A stretch of 64,000 nt of DNA from Onchocerca lupi. Taxonomy: Eukaryota > Nematoda > Chromadorea > Rhabditida > Onchocercidae. Positions within the stretch are counted from its first letter, which is position 1; each line of letters starts with the position of its first letter. The stretch lies in the NCBI GenBank assembly GCA_028564675.1, contig JAOVVO010000458.1:1-64000 (forward strand), read 5' to 3'. Of this stretch, positions 1 through 9,109 are shown piece after piece. A program made the translations under genes and the position numbers. The notes under the pieces were generated by a model. It did not search any database. It saw nothing but the letters and a program-made list of their open reading frames with translations, and was not told the DNA's origin.

Positions 1-1
1 T

Positions 2-625
2 GCGAGAAATGAAAAGTTCATAGAGTTGATTTCAAACTTAGTATCAATCGCTTATCAAAACCGTTGTACTAGTATTGACGATTTAAAAAGTGCTGAGTAT
101 GAAGGTATTGGTACAGTGCAAGAAGCTATTATAAATAATACGTCTGTTTTTGGTGAAAAATTAGAGCTGAGCAAGCTTTGTTACCTGGAGATTAAGGACG
201 GGGTTATTGCTGGCTATGTCCATGGTGATATGCCTAACTTAGGTAAAACTGGGGCTTTGGTTGCATTGCAGTCATCAGGTGATCAGTTAATGCTACAGGA
301 AATTGGGAAGCAAATAGCAATGCACGTAGTTGCTATGAAGCCTGAAGCTCTTTCTATAGATGATTTAGGTTATATAAAGTTGAATAATGAACGTTCTATA
401 GTTGAAGAACAAGTAAATAGCTTAAATAAGCCTGAAGAAGTAACAAAGAAAATAGTAGATGGTCGAATGGCCAAATATTATGAAGAAGTTGTTTTACTAG
501 AGCAGAAATTTATCAAAGATAATAGGATAAAAATTTCTGATTTTGTAAAGTTGAGTGAATCGAGTGTGAATTCTTCTATTAAATTGTCTGATTATAAGTT
601 ACTCATTTTGGGTAATAAAAATTAG
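2..625 (+). CDS. tsf: Elongation factor Ts (3' part, cut by window start)
   Basis: EF-Ts is the guanine nucleotide exchange factor that recharges EF-Tu with GTP in the cytoplasm. About 207 codons are visible. The frame is open to the first base (ARNEKF precedes the first possible start, a TTG at 26), so the N-terminal UBA-like domain and the EF-Tu-contacting start lie outside the window. What remains is the dimerisation core and C-terminal module, with segments such as IGTVQEAI and a long charged helix near the end. It stops 9 bases before pyrH on the same strand, the usual tsf-pyrH-frr order of alphaproteobacteria, and rpsB probably lies just upstream. Nothing looks damaged in the visible part. 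The identification rests on family resemblance and on operon context. Confidence 0.93.
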   Translation, partial: ARNEKFIELISNLVSIAYQNRCTSIDDLKSAEYEGIGTVQEAIINNTSVFGEKLELSKLCYLEIKDGVIAGYVHGDMPNLGKTGALVALQSSGDQLMLQEIGKQIAMHVVAMKPEALSIDDLGYIKLNNERSIVEEQVNSLNKPEEVTKKIVDGRMAKYYEEVVLLEQKFIKDNRIKISDFVKLSESSVNSSIKLSDYKLLILGNKN

Positions 626-634
626 TAGTTAGAA

Positions 635-1378
635 ATGACTGCTGCAACAGATGAAAAAAGTAAGCTAAAGTACTTTAGGGTATTATTGAAAATTTCTGGT
701 GAAGCTTTAATGGGATCACGACCTTTTGGTCACGACGTAGAAGTTATAGATCAATTGTGTAAAGGTATAGCTGATGTTTACAAGCTTGGAGTTCAAGTAT
801 GTATTGTAGTGGGTGGTGGTAATATCTTCCGTGGTACATCTGTATCTTTAAGTAGTTGTGAAAGAGTAAGCAGTGATTATATTGGAATGCTTGCAACTAT
901 AATTAATGCTCTAACTTTGCAAAACTTTTTAGAAAAGAATTCAGTAAATTCTAGAGTATTGTCTGCAATACCTATGACCACTATATGTGAGCCTTATATA
1001 AGGAAAAAAGCTATTCGTCATTTAGAAAAAGGTAGAGTAGTAATCTTTGCAGCCGGTACTGGTAATCCATTTTTTACTACAGATACAGCTGCAGCTCTAC
1101 GTGCTGTTGAAATGAATTGTGATGTTATTCTGAAAGGCACTCAAGTGAATGGTGTATACTCTGCTGATCCTGAGGAAAATGAAAATGCTATAATGTATGA
1201 TAGGCTTTCTTATATGGATTTGTTAACGCGTGATTTAAAAATTATGGATGCATCAGCCGTCTCTCTTGCGCGTGAGAACTCTATTCCAATTATAGTTTTT
1301 TCTTTGAAAGGGGAAAAAATAGTTAATATTATTAAGGGTCTTGGTACTTATACTATAGTTTTATCAGGTTGCAAATGA
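635..1378 (+). CDS. pyrH: UMP kinase
   Basis: PyrH phosphorylates UMP to UDP with ATP, the committed step to all pyrimidine nucleotides. It is a cytoplasmic hexamer of the amino acid kinase fold. At 247 residues it has normal length for the family. The N-terminal strand with KISGEAL (about residues 19-25) and the glycine-rich VVGGGNIFRG (about 58-67) form the phosphate-binding region. DTAAALRA near 150 and LKGTQVNGVYSADP near 167 are further family landmarks. The ATG lies 9 bases after the tsf stop and frr follows 10 bases later, so it is translated from a common message. It is intact, and no alternative function is plausible. Confidence 0.97.
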   Translation: MTAATDEKSKLKYFRVLLKISGEALMGSRPFGHDVEVIDQLCKGIADVYKLGVQVCIVVGGGNIFRGTSVSLSSCERVSSDYIGMLATIINALTLQNFLEKNSVNSRVLSAIPMTTICEPYIRKKAIRHLEKGRVVIFAAGTGNPFFTTDTAAALRAVEMNCDVILKGTQVNGVYSADPEENENAIMYDRLSYMDLLTRDLKIMDASAVSLARENSIPIIVFSLKGEKIVNIIKGLGTYTIVLSGCK

Positions 1379-1388
1379 TAGGTAATTT

Positions 1389-1946
1389 ATGTTGAACGAA
1401 GTAAAAATTAAAATAAAAGAAAAGATGCTAAAGACTATTCAGTCTTTTCATAATGATATTAAAGGTATACGTACCGGTAGAGCTAACGCATCATTACTAG
1501 ATGGCATAGTTGTAAACATCTATAGTGGGCATCAAAAACTAAGTCAGGTTGCAGGTATCTCAGTTGCAGATAATAAAACCTTGTCAATTAAAATTTGGGA
1601 TATTAATATTATAGGTGAAGTAAAAAATGCTATATTAAGTGCTAATCTAAATTTAAACCCTGTTGTTGAAGGTAATGCTATACGTGTAACTCTTCCAGAT
1701 CTAACACAAGAAACTCGTGAAAGATTAGTAAAATTGTTGCACCAGTTCGCTGAGAATGCGCGGGTTGCCATTAGAAATATACGCAGAGATGCTATGGAAG
1801 AAATAGAGAAAATGCAGGAGAGTAAAGAAATCTCAGAGGATGATTTTCATGGTGCTAAAAAGCAAATACAAAATATTACTGATTATAATATCGAAAAGAT
1901 TGATGATGAATTGTCTATTAAAGAAAAGGAGATATTACGTCACTAA
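1389..1946 (+). CDS. frr: Ribosome recycling factor
   Basis: RRF works with EF-G to split the post-termination ribosome complex. The 185-residue product has the normal length. The conserved GIRTGRANASLLD stretch (about residues 26-38) opens the three-helix bundle, the central segment forms the small beta domain, and the C-terminal half is long amphipathic helix (ETRERLVKLLHQ and onward), as expected. It sits 10 bases after pyrH and 6 bases before a small unknown gene, within the tsf-to-cdsA operon. There are no missing segments, and the identity is secure. Confidence 0.97.
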   Translation: MLNEVKIKIKEKMLKTIQSFHNDIKGIRTGRANASLLDGIVVNIYSGHQKLSQVAGISVADNKTLSIKIWDINIIGEVKNAILSANLNLNPVVEGNAIRVTLPDLTQETRERLVKLLHQFAENARVAIRNIRRDAMEEIEKMQESKEISEDDFHGAKKQIQNITDYNIEKIDDELSIKEKEILRH

Positions 1947-1952
1947 GTTAAC

Positions 1953-2288
1953 ATGAAAGGAGCCTTCGATAGTGAGGAAAAACAAATTACTTTAAAAGGT
2001 GTTATACGGCTAGCTTATGCGCGACTGTGTGAGTGTTATGGTTTAAGAATAGTTTCTGCCAAAGAGGGTGTCATCTCAATATTCCGATACTTGGATCAAG
2101 CTTTTAGTAACTTTATTAGGAATATTGTATTTTGTAACATAAGACCAGCTGCTTTTATGCTCACTAACTTGGTGTACTTATTATTTACAATCAAGGTTTC
2201 TGGATCTCACTATCGGAATATTGAGATAATGCTCTCTAGGTACCCGCTAAAATCAAAAGAATTTTCACTTGAGTCAAAACCTGGTTAA
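1953..2288 (+). CDS. Small protein of unknown function between frr and uppS
   Basis: I do not recognise this 111-residue product. It is the same-strand gene between frr (6 bases upstream) and uppS (6 bases downstream), so it is almost certainly co-translated, and the tight spacing argues that it is a real gene. An ATG 6 bases after the frr stop starts the frame, with aaagg nearby as a possible ribosome site. The N-terminal third is charged. The middle holds RNIVFCNIRP followed by a hydrophobic stretch, about residues 68-82 (AFMLTNLVYLLFTIKV), that could be one membrane segment. The C-terminus is basic and polar. No catalytic motif is visible. It could be a lineage-specific envelope protein or a shortened remnant of a larger gene. 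Confidence 0.6.
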   Translation: MKGAFDSEEKQITLKGVIRLAYARLCECYGLRIVSAKEGVISIFRYLDQAFSNFIRNIVFCNIRPAAFMLTNLVYLLFTIKVSGSHYRNIEIMLSRYPLKSKEFSLESKPG

Positions 2289-2294
2289 ATTTGA

Positions 2295-2990
2295 ATGTTG
2301 AATTTAGAATCTCTACCAAAACATTTAGCAATCATAATGGATGGTAATAGTAGATGGGCAAATAAGCAGGGGAAAATAAAAATTGATGGTTATAGAAAAG
2401 GTAGTGAAGTTGCATACGATATTGTTAAGTATTGCATAACTTTAACCATACCATGTTTAACTTTATATGCATTTTCTATGGAAAATTGGCTCAGGCCTAA
2501 AGAAGAAATCGATTGTATATTTGATTTACTTTACTTTGCTTTGACAGATAAAGATAAAGTTAATTTTATTTGTAACTATAATATTAAATTGAACTTTGTT
2601 GGAAATTTAAATTTGTTACCTCAAAAAGTATTTAATCAAATAAAAAAAGTGGAAGAAATGACACGTAAGAATGATAGCTTATTACTTACTGTAGCGGTTA
2701 GCTATGGAGCAAAACAAGAAATTATACATGCTATAAGTAGCATTATAAAAGAAAATATTGATTCTGTGTCAGAAGACAGATTTGAAAAATTTTTGTATAC
2801 TAAAGATCTGCCAAAGTTAGACTTATTAATTCGCACTGGTGGTGAAAAAAGGTTAAGTAACTTTTTATTATGGCAAGCAGCTTATGCTGAATTATATTTT
2901 TGTGATACTTTGTGGCCTGATTTTTCTTGTCAAGATTTGAGCAGAGCATTAGAAGACTATGCAAAAAGAGAGAAAAGATATGGCAGATAA
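2295..2990 (+). CDS. uppS: Undecaprenyl diphosphate synthase (isoprenyl transferase)
   Basis: UppS condenses eight isopentenyl diphosphates onto farnesyl diphosphate in cis, making the C55 carrier for lipid II. At 231 residues it has normal length. The catalytic aspartate is D16 in IIMDGNSRWA, where the usual second glycine of MDGNGRWA is Ser19, a tolerated position in the family. The C-terminal signature LIRTGGEKRLSNFLLWQ and AYAELYF is present. The ATG lies 6 bases after the preceding stop, and its last 11 bases overlap cdsA. Together with murG and dapF in this window it fits the partial lipid II pathway known from Wolbachia. Confidence 0.95.
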   Translation: MLNLESLPKHLAIIMDGNSRWANKQGKIKIDGYRKGSEVAYDIVKYCITLTIPCLTLYAFSMENWLRPKEEIDCIFDLLYFALTDKDKVNFICNYNIKLNFVGNLNLLPQKVFNQIKKVEEMTRKNDSLLLTVAVSYGAKQEIIHAISSIIKENIDSVSEDRFEKFLYTKDLPKLDLLIRTGGEKRLSNFLLWQAAYAELYFCDTLWPDFSCQDLSRALEDYAKREKRYGR

Positions 2991-3606
2991 CAATTTTATA
3001 ATTAGAGTACTGTCTTCAATAATAATATTGCTTATATTCTTTTTTGCTATATATTTCAGTGATTTATCATTTTACCTACTGGTTCTTTCGATAGCAGTTC
3101 TATCTTCTTTTGAATGGTATAATCTAACTCAGGGGAACAGGATCCTATATGTTTTCGCGTTGTTATTGATTGCACTACCGAATGCTTCGTTGATATACCT
3201 ATATAATCTACCACAAGGAAAATACACATTAGTATGGCTCATCTTAACAATTTGGAATATTGATATTACTGCGTATCTGTTTGGCAAGAATTTTGGTGGA
3301 GCTAGAATTTGCTCAATTGTTAGTCCTGGAAAAACTTGGTCAGGACTTTTTGGTGCAACCTTAGCTGGAGTGATATGCGCGATTCTTGGATCAGTATTTT
3401 TAGGTCTATTTTCAATTTTTTATTCTCCAATAATCGGGCTTATAGTTGCTATTCTAGCGCAACTTGGTGATTTCACTGAATCTCTTATCAAAAGAGCTTA
3501 TAATGTTAAAGATAGTGGAAGTATGATACCTGGCCATGGAGGAATACTTGATCGTATGGACAGCTTCATTTTCACTGCTCCTCTTATTGCTATCTGTATA
3601 AATTAG
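2980..3606 (+). CDS. cdsA: Phosphatidate cytidylyltransferase (CDP-diglyceride synthase)
   Basis: CdsA makes CDP-diacylglycerol from phosphatidic acid and CTP, the entry to phosphatidylethanolamine and phosphatidylglycerol. It is an integral membrane enzyme. The C-terminal family signature is complete: SLIKRAYNVKDSG, then PGHGGILDRMD, which includes the metal-binding aspartates. SPGKTWSGLFGA lies upstream of it. Several hydrophobic helices precede. The product is 208 residues from the ATG at 2980, short compared with about 270-285 in E. coli, with the loss in the N-terminal membrane region. I chose ATG 2980, which overlaps the uppS stop by 11 bases, over an in-frame ATG at 2959. The overlap suggests translational coupling. 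Confidence 0.92.
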   Translation: MADNNFIIRVLSSIIILLIFFFAIYFSDLSFYLLVLSIAVLSSFEWYNLTQGNRILYVFALLLIALPNASLIYLYNLPQGKYTLVWLILTIWNIDITAYLFGKNFGGARICSIVSPGKTWSGLFGATLAGVICAILGSVFLGLFSIFYSPIIGLIVAILAQLGDFTESLIKRAYNVKDSGSMIPGHGGILDRMDSFIFTAPLIAICIN

Positions 3607-3637
3607 CTAACTTTTAAAAGTGGAATGCTATTAAAGT

Positions 3638-3862
3638 TCACCCATAGATTTTTCTCTTTTTGTTGGCTGCTTCCATAATGGGTTTATCAGCTGATTTAGG
3701 TTCTTTAGATTTAAATTCTTCGTCCATTGGCTTATTACAATAAGGGCAAAATGTTTTTCCTCTTTCTTTATACAAATATATTAGAGGATGACCAGAACCG
3801 TTATCGTTCTCATCGCCGCGGCAACAAACTATTATTACACTATTATTCCTTACTTCTGTCAT
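3638..3862 (-). CDS. Zinc-finger CHCC domain protein (NDUFS6-like)
   Basis: A 74-residue protein with the C-H-C-C zinc site of the zf-CHCC family: a cysteine pair in IVCCRGD, the histidine of SGHPLIYL, and the paired cysteines of FCPYCNKP. The family includes the mitochondrial complex I accessory subunit NDUFS6, and alphaproteobacterial members are small stand-alone proteins, possibly also linked to complex I. That function is inferred from the family. The N-terminus is variable and the C-terminus is lysine-rich. It is convergent with cdsA, 31 bases away, and sits downstream of a dead coaD on the same strand. Confidence 0.82.
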   Translation of the reverse strand: MTEVRNNSVIIVCCRGDENDNGSGHPLIYLYKERGKTFCPYCNKPMDEEFKSKEPKSADKPIMEAANKKRKIYG

Positions 3863-3927
3863 GTTGCTCCTTTGATTTATAATATTTTATGTGTTAAATA
3901 TATATATTTGGGAGTGGAAAATAAACA

Positions 3928-4420
3928 CTATTCTTCACTTCTTGTTTTATTCATGTTGAGGTTAATCAACTCTTTTTGAACGCTCTCTGGGGTAAATTTA
4001 CTAACACTTTCTCCTAATTTTGCTATTTTTTTTACAAAACTTGATGAGATAAATTGAGTGTTTTCAGAGCAAGAATAAATATAGTCTCAATTTCATGGAG
4101 AAGTTTATAATTTATCTAACTCATTTAAAACTCATAATTAAAATCTGATACTGCTCTAGTTCCTTGATGATAACAGAAGCGTTTTGCTCTTTTGCAAACT
4201 TCATAACAACCATTAAAGGATATGATATTTATATTAATTCTTAATTTTTTAATTTCATTTTAGCTATGCTTGTATGTAGCTTTGCGTTAAAAATGGTGTA
4301 CTTATTAATATTTTCTATAATGTCAATTAATAATTTATTAATTAGTTTATATTCCTTTTTTATTATATCAATATGCCCAAAGGTTATAGGGTAAAATGTG
4401 CCAAGATAAGTTCCTATTCT
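3928..4420 (-). pseudogene. coaD: Decayed phosphopantetheine adenylyltransferase
   Basis: On the minus strand, fragments of CoaD can be read in several frames. The first is RIGTYLGTFYPITFGHIDII, matching the family start GTFDPITxGH with the active-site-region Asp changed to Tyr. Then come a run ending in TIFNAKLHTSIAKMKLKN and a stop, fragments related to FAKEQNASVIIRGLRAVSDFDYE, and finally FISSSFVKKIAKLGES and VQKELINL in frame to a stop at 3928-3930. At least three frameshifts or stops separate the pieces, and no start codon precedes the first one (the codons before it read DADY). Intact CoaD converts 4'-phosphopantetheine to dephospho-CoA, so this lineage cannot use this copy for that step. 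Confidence 0.8.
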
Positions 4421-4516
4421 ATAGTCAGCGTCTACTTTTTATTTTTATAAAAATTGCTTTAAAAACTTTTAATAGACATGATAACATTTTTTATTTAAGA
4501 ATGAAAGCACATGGTT

Positions 4517-4589
4517 GGCCTGATAGCTCAGTTGGTAGAGCAAAGGACTGAAAATCCTTGTGTCGCTGGTTCAATTCCTGCTCAGGCCA
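4517..4589 (+). tRNA. tRNA-Phe (GAA)
   Basis: A 73-base cloverleaf. The acceptor stem pairs ggcctga (4517-4523) with tcaggcc (4582-4588). The D arm is gctcagttggtagagc. The anticodon loop ctGAAaa is flanked by a ggact/atcc stem. The T arm is gctggttcaattcctgc. The discriminator base is A4589 and no CCA is encoded (act follows), so the cca gene product is needed to mature it. It lies between the dead coaD and the C26 gene. Confidence 0.96.
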
Positions 4590-4734
4590 CTTTCTCTTTC
4601 TTACCAAGTTTACTTTTTTGTTGCAAAATGTTTTATTATTATATTATAATGCTTATATGAGCGTAGGTATTAGGTAGGTTATAACGTGTAAGTATTATAA
4701 CAAGGTATTTAGTATCTTATTAGGTGTAATCCTG

Positions 4735-5676
4735 TTGTTTAATAGCATTGCTTATGCAAGTGCTAATAAAAATTTACATCTAATAAATGGTAGTATAGTT
4801 GTTGGTTTATTGAAAACAGAGGAAAAACCATATTCATGTGAGATTAATTTATCTCAAAATATCTATGAAATGTTTAATAATTGGAAAGTTAGGACTATTC
4901 TGATTGATTGTGATAAGATAATTAACCTTAAAAAAATTCAGGTAGAGTCACTTAATCTTACGAAAAAGGATGAAATATTAGCAAGAAAACTGATATTAGA
5001 CAGAGTAAAAGTTGAAGTTGTAAAATTCATTGAAGAGCACAAAATAAATAGGATATTTATTCCGGGAAATTACTGTAATTTATACTTAGAACAATTTTCT
5101 CTTGCTCCATGCTGCCAACTTGTTATTGAAGCAATTGTGGAAATAGTGAATAATAATCCTGCAATTCACTTGCTTGGTATATGTGGTGGTTTCCAATGCA
5201 TTATGAATGCAAAAGGGATTGAAGTAGTAAATGTGGCAAATCTTGTGAGCGATGAGGAGAAGCAAAGGTCTCATTTAAGATCAATACCTAATCTACAGCA
5301 GCAAGAAAATATACCTCTTCAGCAGATAAAAATAATTCCAAATAGCCACTTAGCAAAAGTGGTAGCTAAATTTTTACCACCTGATGAGAATGGCTGGTTT
5401 TTAACATATTTTCCGGATGCTCATTTAGAGGAAGTGAGTAATACGCCAGAAAATAGAAAAAAGTTAGAGTTACTTGGTTATAAAGTTGCAGCATTTTCCA
5501 ATAATGGAGTAATAGAGGCTATTGAAGATAAGTATGGTAATATTTGCTTTCGAAGTAATCTGGAAGCACTTACTGTAAAATTGGATAAAAACTTCTATTT
5601 ATTAGATCACAAGGCGCATTATATTCCAACGTTAGTTGCTATAGCGGTTATAAATGATTTTCTTTATCGGATTTAA
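4735..5676 (+). CDS. Secreted peptidase C26-like (class I glutamine amidotransferase) protein
   Basis: The product resembles gamma-glutamyl-gamma-aminobutyrate hydrolases (peptidase C26): IFIPGN, then the nucleophile elbow GICGGFQC with the catalytic cysteine, and SHLAKV and AIEDKYGN later. The real substrate is unknown. From TTG 4735 it has 313 residues. In the same frame upstream, codons from 4684 read T-C-K-Y-Y-N-K-V-F-S-I-L-L-G-V-I-L-L-F, which continues into NSIAYAS. That is a typical signal peptide ending in AYA, so the ancestral start was probably an ATG at 4684 that is now ACG. Translation may use ACG or the internal TTG, and the TTG would remove most of the export signal. It stands alone downstream of tRNA-Phe. 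Confidence 0.75.
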   Translation: MFNSIAYASANKNLHLINGSIVVGLLKTEEKPYSCEINLSQNIYEMFNNWKVRTILIDCDKIINLKKIQVESLNLTKKDEILARKLILDRVKVEVVKFIEEHKINRIFIPGNYCNLYLEQFSLAPCCQLVIEAIVEIVNNNPAIHLLGICGGFQCIMNAKGIEVVNVANLVSDEEKQRSHLRSIPNLQQQENIPLQQIKIIPNSHLAKVVAKFLPPDENGWFLTYFPDAHLEEVSNTPENRKKLELLGYKVAAFSNNGVIEAIEDKYGNICFRSNLEALTVKLDKNFYLLDHKAHYIPTLVAIAVINDFLYRI

Positions 5677-6373
5677 TAGAAAACTTTCTGAGATCAATAT
5701 CATCATACCAATGTGTGATGTTAGAATCTAGTTCCTTATTATGCAGCTACTTAGTTAAAAGTGAATTTTTTGAATCCTAGTATTAAGTGCTTTGAGATAA
5801 CAGAAAAAAAGAGCTGTTTGGATAACTCTCTCATGATAAACAATGTTTTATAATCGTAGGTGAAGTTATAGATAACAAAGTGAAACTATAAATTCAACAA
5901 AAAAAAATTGCTTAGCATATTTTTGTAGCTCCATTGTAATTAGCAGTAAGGGTGTTTTAAAAATCAGGATTTGTTTTTGCTTGCAAGTTTTTTTTGTTAA
6001 ACGATAAAACTATGTAAAAAGTGTAGTGTATAATTTTTCAACGAATATAGCTATGACTAACTTTTGTGTAGCTTATTACGTTGTATAGTCTATTGTCAGT
6101 ATGCACAGTGTATATTATTGGCATTTATAGGTTAAAAAAGTTTTTACAGTGGCTATACACACATATAGATATTTGTTTTGTTAAGATAATGCATACAAAA
6201 ACAATGTCATGAAAGTAACTGACGCTATGTATAGCTTTTTTTGAATCCCGGTGTCAACTACTTGGATAATAAGAAGCGGTGCACTATGGTGAAAGATGCT
6301 CTATCATGGAGTTTGCTATGTGGGTTAACTTTCAGATCAACAGTTTAAAAAAATCTATTAAAAAGGGAGGATT

Positions 6374-7460
6374 ATTATGTCCATGGTAATTTTATCATCA
6401 ATTTTAGGATAAATTTGTAGTATTTTTGGTTCAGTTGGTGGGTTAGGTTATCGGTAGAGCCATGGACTTTCTTTTTGATGAACAGCTCAGTGATGCAATA
6501 TTTGTAGCCTTGATGCCGAGTAGAAGATAATGTATAAACAAGGCTAAAAAATCTGCAAGCCTAAATCTTAATCTGCGGGAGGATAGTTTTAATTATTTAT
6601 GGAACTGTTTATATTTAGAGGAAATATTATTTCAATCCAACTAATGGAAAAAGAGGAGATGGCCGACTGAAATGATACGGAAAAAGATATGGGTATCGTG
6701 TATAACTACTATATAACGCTTGCAATTACAAACTGCAAAAGAAAAGTAAAAAAATTAAATAGAGTACTAAGCAGGTACAAAATTATTGAGTTTTGATGAA
6801 ATAGAGTATATTTTTACAGCAATATAGAAGGTCAGAATCCTGATCCATTTCACAATTGAAGGCGAGGAATGTTTCAGCCTACAAACGAATATCTTGTATA
6901 GATATCAAGGGTTTTCCTTTAGAAGACTATGATAACTATGTTTTGATGTTTATGTTTAAAGTGTAAACTGTATTATGGCTAAGTGAACTTTCAGTAATGA
7001 AAAACATTAGAAGTACCACAATACCATATCATATTCAGAAAAGTTTATGTATGATACAAAATACAAACGTATAAAGGGTAAATTATGAAGTTACCTAAAA
7101 AAATTGCGCCTTTTTTTAGATTAACTGAAAGAAGGTTTATCAAACCTTAAGTAAGGGGATGTCGGTAACGGTTGGTTAGTTTGTATAAGCGGTTTGAATA
7201 TCAAGGAAGGTAATTCTATAGTAGAGTCTGGTGATTATAATTGTGGGGTGTAATTAAAGATAGTGCTCAGCTAATTCCAAAAGATAGTGACAAGAGTCAT
7301 CAATATGGTGTTGGTAAGGATGTTTGTTTTTCACTTACTGATGGTTCAAACCTGCTTTTTGTTTTTTTTATTCTGCGGAAGGTGTAATCAATAGCTTGAA
7401 CAATGAAGTTAGGTATCATTACTTCTATGATTATTTAAAGAGCAAACTAAGAGAGTAAAT
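6374..7460 (+). pseudogene. Unidentified decayed gene (possibly VirB6-like, weak)
   Basis: A ribosome-site-like aaaagggagg precedes an ATG near 6376, after which reading continues only by changing frame. Readable pieces include AMDFLFDEQLSDAIFVALMP (about 6455-6515), NPDPFH and MFQPTNEYLV (about 6835-6900), NGWLVCISGLNIKEGNSIV (about 7170-7225), VIKDSAQLIPKDSDKSHQYG then KDVCFSLTDGSNLL (about 7250-7350), and EGVINSLNNEVRYHYF ending in a stop near 7458. The W...GLNIKEG and CFSLTDG pieces recall the large VirB6-type secretion proteins of Anaplasmataceae, but I cannot confirm that. All pieces are on one strand and in order, so one long decayed gene is likely. Confidence 0.35.
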
Positions 7461-9109
7461 AATGACGGCAAACATGTAATAAAAAGCATGAAGAAATAGT
7501 AAAATGAAGCTTACATAAATCCTGGTAGTAATAAAACAAAGTGACAACTAAAAATGAAAAAATATGAGTTACCAAATATTGATTTCCTAATTCAAATGAA
7601 GAGTGATCTTTCTTTTACATAAAACTGCAATTGAAGAAATGATAAAAAAGTGGTAGAATTCAGAAATATGGGAAAAATGTTTTCCTGGTATGAAATATAG
7701 GGTTACTTTCTTGTTTCTCTAATTTATCTAATATGTGTGCTGACTTACTATAACTGAGGTGTGGTGTTTGATTGCAGAAAAAAGTTTCGTAGCTAATATT
7801 TCTTTCAAAGTTTTATCTAATCTACTGTAAATGCTGATTTTAAAAAGTAATTAATTTGGTGTAAATGAGACTAAAGGACGTTGTTTGAAATATGTCATAA
7901 ACAATCAACAATCCGTAAGTTCAATGGTTAAGATGTTGTAAAGTCACTTTTTTTGATGTAGCTGAGTAGAACTCTGACTTTGAAGTAGTCTAAAAGAACA
8001 GAGGAGTTGTTGTACAACTAAAATGTCAGTTAATAAAAAGTTGTTTTTAATCACAGTTTAAGGCTGATATAACTTATTAATGTTAGAATTATTGGGCTAG
8101 ATTTGAACAATCAGTCAACGTTGTCTATTTTAACCGTAATTTTGATTATCTAATTGATATCAAGTATTTCTTAACTACCAAATCGAAATATTGTCATAAT
8201 AGTTGAAATCTTGCTCTTATGGGGAAGGGCGTAAAAATATAGCTGAAGTTTTACTTTATTTTTTGTGCAGGGGAGAAATATATGCAATTTAAAGCTGCCA
8301 ATAAAATGTGCGTGGCTTTCACCTGAGGTGAAATAACAGTTTTAGATAGTAGGGAAGTATGCTATAAAAAAGAGTTGTAAAAACAAAATTTAAAGACCTG
8401 TCTATTTAGGTAAGTAGTGTTAGTTATGACCATTCCATATACATAAACTCTTCTTTCCTTAATGAGATCATTTATTCTTTAAAAATACCTTTTTTGCATC
8501 AAAAAAAACATAATATAGAAACGATAGATTTATGGTATGTTATACTAAAGGTAATGTTGCAAGCTTTACTTTAGTTAATGAGGAAGAAAATTGAAAAGAA
8601 GCGATACTTTTTATTTTTTACAGCAGTAATAAGAATCATAAATCTATCGCAAGCACAAATTAACAGTCTACTTGTAATATGTAATGGAGTATATTAATAA
8701 AAGAATTATAGTTGAATTTTGGTGAGCTGTCTGTTATAAATTCAATTGCAAGTTCAGTCTGATTAAAAAAGAAGTAATAAAAGTTAAAAGGCCAAGCTTA
8801 TAGATAAAAATGAGTTAAGCTTAGCAACTTAATTCGGTGGTAATAAGGCACTAAAGAATATGACTGTACCGTAGGTGAAAATTTTACTCTACTTAATGAT
8901 TCAATAATATTCTTTTGAAGCGCAAACAGAAAATGGCTTTTTTCAAAATGGCAACTTATGATGACTTATTGGGTAATACAGAGACGGAAGCCTTGATCTT
9001 AGGGCTTAGAATAAATAATTCAAGATAAAATATTAAAATTCTTCCTTTGGCAAAAGAGTCAGTAATTTGAGCCGTAACATCTATAGAGATACTGACTTTA
9101 AAAATGAAT

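Noticed and set aside
3788..3979. A 63-codon plus-strand frame over the zinc-finger gene.
   Set aside because: It is a shadow frame of the CHCC protein gene on the opposite strand, with no protein-like features.
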